Assembly: GCA_910587895.1 (NCBI GenBank) | Contig: CAJUOE010000172.1 | Coordinates: forward strand, 1-9,872 | From: an uncultured Lachnospiraceae bacterium | GTDB taxonomy: Bacteria; Bacillota; Clostridia; Lachnospirales; Lachnospiraceae | Direction: 5' to 3' | DNA: 9,872 nt | In this document: positions 6,212-9,872 of the stretch, piece after piece | Layout: each line of letters opens with the position of its first letter | How positions within the stretch are numbered: the first letter of the stretch is position 1 | The notes under the pieces: model-generated | What the model was told of the DNA's origin: nothing | The model's database searches: none | Seen by the model: only the letters and a program-made list of their open reading frames with translations | Program-made: the position numbers and the translations under genes

Positions 6212-6847
6212 ATGAGAAAATTATGGCATTTACAATTCAGGCGGCAGGAAGGAATGGAAAAGAGCCGTTCTCTGTGGATACGAATGATGCAGGGCAGCCT
6301 TTTGGGTGCATTTGCCGCGGGAATTCTTCTGGCAAATCTGATGGGAAGGGAGGCTGTCTCCAATGCGGGAATTTTGAATGATTATTTTGTGGAAAAATTT
6401 CAATATACAGAAATTAATGGACAAAACCTGTTTTTTTATATTGTCGGAGAGCGCATTCCGCTGCTTTTGCTGCTGCTGGCCCTGACGCTGACCTCGCTTG
6501 GCATGGCAGGTGGAATCCTGATGTTGGGATGGCAGGGATTTTCTGTGGGTTTTATGCTCTCCGCGGCGATTGCCAAATATGGCATGAAAGGGATCCTTCT
6601 GGTGCTGGGTGGGATATTTCCACAGTATCTGTTCTACTTTCCGGTATATGTCCTGTATTGTTATCTGACCATGCACCTGCGGAAACGGCTGTACAGGGAT
6701 AAGACGGGAGGCGGCACGGAGCGCGGATATATTTATGGGGCGTGGCTGATAGCTGCGGTTGGCCTGTTGCTTGTTTTTGTGATGGGGATTTTCCTTGAAA
6801 GCTATATTAATCCGATTATTTTAAAAAATTTATTAAAAATATTTTAA
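6212..6847 (+). CDS. spoIIM: Stage II sporulation protein M
   Basis: SpoIIM is the membrane scaffold of the SpoIID-SpoIIM-SpoIIP complex, which remodels septal peptidoglycan during forespore engulfment. The 211-residue protein has several hydrophobic segments: about 28-45, 82-105, 108-122, 127-152 and 174-195. The family features are visible: an N-terminal membrane helix (SLLGAFAAGILLANL), an extracytoplasmic stretch, the glycine-rich central region LGMAGGILMLGWQGFSVGF, and the GIFPQYLFYFPVY segment. The start is ATG 6212; its ribosome binding site (GGAAGG, 6203-6208) is weak and close. It is 60 bases downstream of the Nudix gene. No clear terminator follows. Its presence implies a spore-forming lineage. 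Confidence 0.9.
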   Translation: MRKLWHLQFRRQEGMEKSRSLWIRMMQGSLLGAFAAGILLANLMGREAVSNAGILNDYFVEKFQYTEINGQNLFFYIVGERIPLLLLLLALTLTSLGMAGGILMLGWQGFSVGFMLSAAIAKYGMKGILLVLGGIFPQYLFYFPVYVLYCYLTMHLRKRLYRDKTGGGTERGYIYGAWLIAAVGLLLVFVMGIFLESYINPIILKNLLKIF

Positions 6848-6939
6848 GAAAATTTTACAATATATTGATGAGAAAAAAGTTAGTGAAACGACATCTTGTA
6901 TCAGTCTGAAAAAGCCTGAAAATAAGGCGAAAAATCCAT

Positions 6940-6968
6940 TTGATTTTCTTCTCAGATATCATTATAAT
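6940..6968 (+). promoter_or_regulatory. Promoter for the xerD-like gene
   Basis: TTGATT (6940-6945), a 17-base spacer and a perfect TATAAT (6963-6968) form a strong sigma-A promoter in the 185-base gap between spoIIM and xerD. The leader would be about 58 bases. Apart from this promoter I see only A/T-rich sequence and weak short hairpins in the gap. Confidence 0.75.
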
Positions 6969-7032
6969 ACTATTTATCGGAATCTTTTTGAGGATATCTG
7001 ACGATAGAAAATGGTGATTGGGGTAGTTGTTT

Positions 7033-7782
7033 ATGACAGAAATGATACATAAGTTTGTCTTTTATATGAAGGAAGTGCGTAAGACCTCGGAGAATACGGC
7101 CATCTCTTATGAACGGGATCTGAGGAAGATGAATCAGTATTTTGCCAAACAGGGAATTGTGCGCGTGGAACAGGTTACGGTTACGGCATTGAATTCCTAT
7201 ATCCTGTTTTTGGAACGTGAGGGCAGGAAACCATCTACCATTTCCAGAAACATAGCATCACTGAAGGCCTTTTTCCAGTATTTACAGCGGGAAGGTTATA
7301 TCAAACATAATCCGGCTGAGGATCTGAAGGCGCCTAAGGTGGAGCGCAAAGCGCCGGCTGCGCTGTCGGAGGAAGACAGAATGCGCCTGTTGCAGCAGGC
7401 AGGGGGAAATTCCCCGAAGGAACTGCGCGACAGAGCTATGCTGGAGCTGTTGTATGCGACAGGAATCCAGGTATCGGAACTGATTACGCTCAAAATGTCG
7501 GATATCAATATGCAGATGGAGCATGTAATATGCAGCGACAGAAGTAAAGAGCGGACGATCCGGTTTGGCGCAGAGGCAAAACAGGCATTGGAAATTTATC
7601 TTGCGCAGGGACGAAGCGCGCTGCTTTGCGGAGAGGACAGCGCATACCTGTTTACGAACTGCTCCGGGCAGGTCATGAGCCGCCAGGGGTTCTGGAAGCT
7701 TGTCAAATCCTACGGTAAAAAAGCCGGAATCACCGGTGTACTGACTTCGCATACGCTGCGTCATTCAGCAGCAAAGCCTTAA
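7033..7782 (+). pseudogene. xerD: XerD-like tyrosine recombinase, truncated and catalytically defective
   Basis: XerD normally acts with XerC at dif sites to resolve chromosome dimers. The N-terminal SAM-like core-binding domain is complete (residues about 1-105: SENTAISYERDLR, STISRNIASLKAFF, GYIKHNPAEDL). The catalytic domain follows with LRDRAMLELLYATG, the beta-hairpin Lys172 (SKER) and the box II motif HTLRH (His240, Arg243). Two defects are seen. The first catalytic Arg, expected in ATGxRVSEL, is Gln146 (codon CAG, 7468-7470). The protein also stops at residue 249 just after HTLRHS, without the GH(S) motif and the nucleophilic Tyr. Full-length proteins run about 40-50 residues further. 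I chose ATG 7033, with GGGG about 10 bases upstream. An upstream TTG at 7027 is possible. Confidence 0.85.
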
Positions 7783-7836
7783 CGTGCATCGGCAGTTCCA
7801 GCCATTTTAGTGAAAAACTGTGGACAGATGGCAGCA

Positions 7837-8865
7837 TTAGCTCATATCAGCAATATGATAGATTAAATCTTCCGATTCCTCCCAGCCAAGGCAGGGATCG
7901 GTGATAGATTTGCCATAAATGTGTTCGCCTACTTTCTGGCATCCCGGTTCAATATAACTCTCAATCATCACGCCTTTTACAAGTTTATGGATTTCAGGAG
8001 AAATCTTTCGGTTGTGCATGATTTCTTTGACAATACGAATCTGCTGCTCATACTGTTTGTTTGAGTTGGAATGGTTCGAATCAATGATAGCGGCAGGATT
8101 TTTTAAATCCATTTCGCCGTACATCTGAATCAGTCGTTCCAGATCTTCATAGTGATAATTCGGAATACAGACGCCGCGTTTGTTGACGGCGCCGCGCAGT
8201 ACCACGTGGGTCAGCGGGTTGCCGCTGGTATCTGCCTCGTACCCGCGAAATACAAAGTGGTGCGGATGCTGTGCAGCGTATACGGAATTGAGCATCACGG
8301 AATAATCGCCGCTGGTGGGGTTTTTCATTCCCGCCGGGACGTCAAAACCGCTGACCGTAAGACGGTGCTGCTGGTCTTCTACAGAACGTGCGCCGATTGC
8401 GACATAGGAGAGCAGGTCTTCCACGTAAGGCCAGTTTTCAGGGTAGAGCATCTCGTCGGCGGAAGATAAGCCGCTCTCTTCCAGGGCACGGATGTGCATT
8501 TTGCGCATGGCAATCAACCCGGCGACCATATCCGGCCGTTTCTCCGGGTCGGGCTGGTGGGCAATGCCCTTGTAACCTTCCCCTGTCGTCCGCGGTTTGT
8601 TCGTGTAGATGCGCGGAACGAGGACAAGTTTTTCCGCCACTTTTTCCTGTACCTTTTTCAGGCGGCTGATGTAATCGCAGACAGAATCTTCGTTGTCGGC
8701 GGAACAGGGGCCGATGATGACGAGAAATTTATCGGAATCGCCGGTAATGATGTCGCTTACCATCTTGTCGCGTTCCTGTTTCGTTCGTGCAGCAGTCTCG
8801 GAAAGTCCGTATTCCTGTTTGATTTCTTCCGGGCTTGGAAGTTTTTTTAAAAATTTGAAACTCAT
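7837..8865 (-). CDS. aroF: 3-deoxy-7-phosphoheptulonate (DAHP) synthase, AroFGH type
   Basis: The enzyme condenses phosphoenolpyruvate and erythrose 4-phosphate to DAHP, the first step of aromatic amino acid synthesis. Its 342 residues compare with about 350 in the E. coli enzymes. Motifs: IIGPCS with metal-ligand Cys54; the substrate segment PRIYTNKPRTTGEGYKG (84-100); KNPTSGD (181-187); DSNHSNSNKQYE with His265; GVMIESYIEPGCQK with Glu302; and SITDPCLGW with Asp323. All four expected metal ligands are present. I chose ATG at 8863-8865 because AAAGGAG lies about 8 bases upstream; a GTG at 8874 abuts that site. It lies 65 bases downstream of the broken aroE on the same strand, and I saw no convincing separate promoter. 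Which aromatic amino acid inhibits it cannot be told from the sequence. Confidence 0.93.
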   Translation of the reverse strand: MSFKFLKKLPSPEEIKQEYGLSETAARTKQERDKMVSDIITGDSDKFLVIIGPCSADNEDSVCDYISRLKKVQEKVAEKLVLVPRIYTNKPRTTGEGYKGIAHQPDPEKRPDMVAGLIAMRKMHIRALEESGLSSADEMLYPENWPYVEDLLSYVAIGARSVEDQQHRLTVSGFDVPAGMKNPTSGDYSVMLNSVYAAQHPHHFVFRGYEADTSGNPLTHVVLRGAVNKRGVCIPNYHYEDLERLIQMYGEMDLKNPAAIIDSNHSNSNKQYEQQIRIVKEIMHNRKISPEIHKLVKGVMIESYIEPGCQKVGEHIYGKSITDPCLGWEESEDLIYHIADMS

Positions 8866-8930
8866 GATTTTCACTCCTTTATGTAAATGCGTCGTATGAC
8901 GTTGCAGATGATTTGTTCAGGTTCTGCCAT

Positions 8931-9338
8931 CTATTGTGAAAAATATTTCTCTTTGATGATGTCTGTTGGCATCTTCTGCCCGGTCCAGCATTCAAAAGCG
9001 GCGGCTCCCTGATAGAGCAGCATATACAGGCCGTTGAAACAGGGGCAATTCCTTTCTTTTGCCTGTTTCATCAGCAGCGTTTCCCGGGGATTGTAAATAA
9101 TATCGGATACAATCAGTCCTTCCTGCAGCAGGGAGGAGTCCGGGATGGGGCTTTCTTTGCTGTCCGGAGCCATGCCAACGCTTGTGGCGTTTGTCAAAAT
9201 GGCGCTCTCACAAATGCTGCCCGCAAGCAGGTTCCTGTCTTCGATATCCAGAAGGCGGATATCACAGCCCGTCTCTGACGCCACGCGCTGGCAGAAATCA
9301 GCCGTTTTATCCCAGGAGTGGTTGCGGCGTTTGCTTTT
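8931..9338 (-). pseudogene. aroE: Shikimate dehydrogenase, C-terminal fragment
   Basis: AroE reduces 3-dehydroshikimate to shikimate with NADPH. About 136 residues of its C-terminal part are recognisable: ASETGCDIRLLDIED, NATSVGMAP, VSDIIYNPRET, and NGLYMLLYQGAAAFECWTG near the end, followed by a TAG stop. The N-terminal half is absent, including the shikimate-binding and catalytic Lys/Asp segment and the GAGG nucleotide-binding loop. Beyond about 9338 the frame stays open to 9617, but that part is antisense of a plus-strand gene and has no AroE features. No start codon with a ribosome binding site serves the fragment. It lies upstream of DAHP synthase in what was probably an aro operon. The enzyme cannot be functional as shown. 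Confidence 0.85.
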
Positions 9339-9872
9339 GACGATCACAGCCTGTGGGATCGGAAAAAAGAACCCGCAGAGATCATTCAGATAAAGGAAAA
9401 ATGGGAGAGGGCCATCGTCCATGCAGGCAAAGGAAAGCAGGAGCAAAAGCGCCGGAGGGGAAAAAAAGCGGGATCCGGCCACGAAATCATTCAGCCAGCC
9501 CATAAAAGCAAGTACGATTACAAACGTTTCCTCAAACGCTTTGCGATTCCCAGAGAGGAAGTGGAGTTGGATACCGAGAGCTTTGATTATGTTTTTTACC
9601 ATTATGGAATGGAGCACTATGGAAATATGCCGCTGATTGAGCCTTTGGAATACAAAGAAGTGAACCGTCTGGAGGAGCTGGTGATCGCCATTGACACGTC
9701 CGGTTCCTGTTCCAGAGAGACGGTTCAGCGTTTTCTGGGGGAAACTTATGGGATTTTAAGTGAAAAAGAAAATTTTTTCCGCAGGATGAAAGTCTATATC
9801 GTCCAATGCGACTGCCAGGTACAGGATGTGACGGTGATTCATTCGGAGGAGGAGTGGAAGCGATACAGCAAG
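9339..9872 (+). CDS. DUF2201/VWA-like metallopeptidase-type protein, internal fragment
   Basis: The plus frame is open with no stop from the join to the window edge (178 codons). It begins with DDHSLWD and continues with a basic low-complexity stretch (GKGKQEQKRRRGKK). Then come KYDYKRFLKRFAI, FDYVFYHYGMEHYGNMPLIE and a von Willebrand A-like segment LVIAIDTSGSC with a MIDAS-type DxSxS (9693-9707), followed by MKVYIVQCDCQVQ. This order matches the C-terminal part of DUF2201 'VWA-like' proteins, usually encoded next to a MoxR-type AAA ATPase. Their biochemical role is not established. The N-terminal putative metallopeptidase region is missing at the left, where the frame adjoins the aroE remnant. 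There is no credible start codon. The right end is cut by the window. Confidence 0.8.

Noticed and set aside
6910..6932. A possible terminator after spoIIM (GCCT...AGGC)
   Set aside because: The stem is only four pairs and no T-tract follows.
7818..7868. A plus-strand frame reading ISSYQQYDRLN that faintly resembles the missing XerD Tyr motif (ISTTQxY)
   Set aside because: Most of these bases are the antisense of the conserved DAHP synthase C-terminus (LIYHIAD), so the likeness is probably coincidence. The GH(S) motif is also not present in that frame.
9339..9617. Extension of the aroE frame to a Met at 9617
   Set aside because: This part shows no AroE features, while the opposite strand encodes a clear DUF2201 segment. 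It is an antisense shadow.

Overview
This window looks like chromosomal DNA of an anaerobic, spore-forming Firmicute of the Clostridia, most likely Lachnospiraceae. Evidence: strong AAGGAGG-type ribosome binding sites, a Gram-positive LexA box at recA, ribonuclease Y, SpoIIM, and the order recA-recX-rny-Nudix-spoIIM-xerD, which from memory is common in that family. All names come from reading motifs; no database search was possible.

Layout. At the left edge (1-162, +) is the C-terminal tail of an Rpn-type nuclease/transposase-like protein. It runs into the broken N-terminus of a KdpE-like response regulator (-). Next to that lies an intact but short KdpD-like sensor kinase (207-1295, -). A divergent intergenic region carries promoters both ways and a 45-bp tandem duplication that forms almost the whole leader of trxA (1546-1857, +), which ends at a clear terminator. 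Then come SOS-controlled recA (2062-3165) and recX (3207-3812), rny from its own promoter (3954-5510) with a terminator, a Nudix ADP-ribose pyrophosphatase (5576-6151), spoIIM (6212-6847) behind a candidate sigma-E promoter, and a xerD-like gene (7033-7782) with a good promoter. That recombinase lacks catalytic residues. On the minus strand are DAHP synthase (7837-8865) and the C-terminal third to half of shikimate dehydrogenase (8931 to about 9338). The right edge (about 9339-9872, +) is an internal piece of a DUF2201/VWA-like protein, open at the window end.

How the genes work together. The core (1.5-7 kb) holds housekeeping functions: redox, recombinational repair and its modulator, mRNA decay, nucleotide-sugar clean-up, engulfment in sporulation, and chromosome dimer resolution. 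aroE and the DAHP synthase gene would form a shikimate-pathway operon, but aroE is broken.

The most notable pattern is three abrupt joins between unrelated genes: about 86-97, 7768-7836 and 9320-9340. At each, a conserved gene is cut off with no insertion sequence visible. Either this genome has been rearranged and is losing genes, or the contig is chimeric. I found no CRISPR array, tRNA, rRNA, phage module or clearly new multi-gene system.
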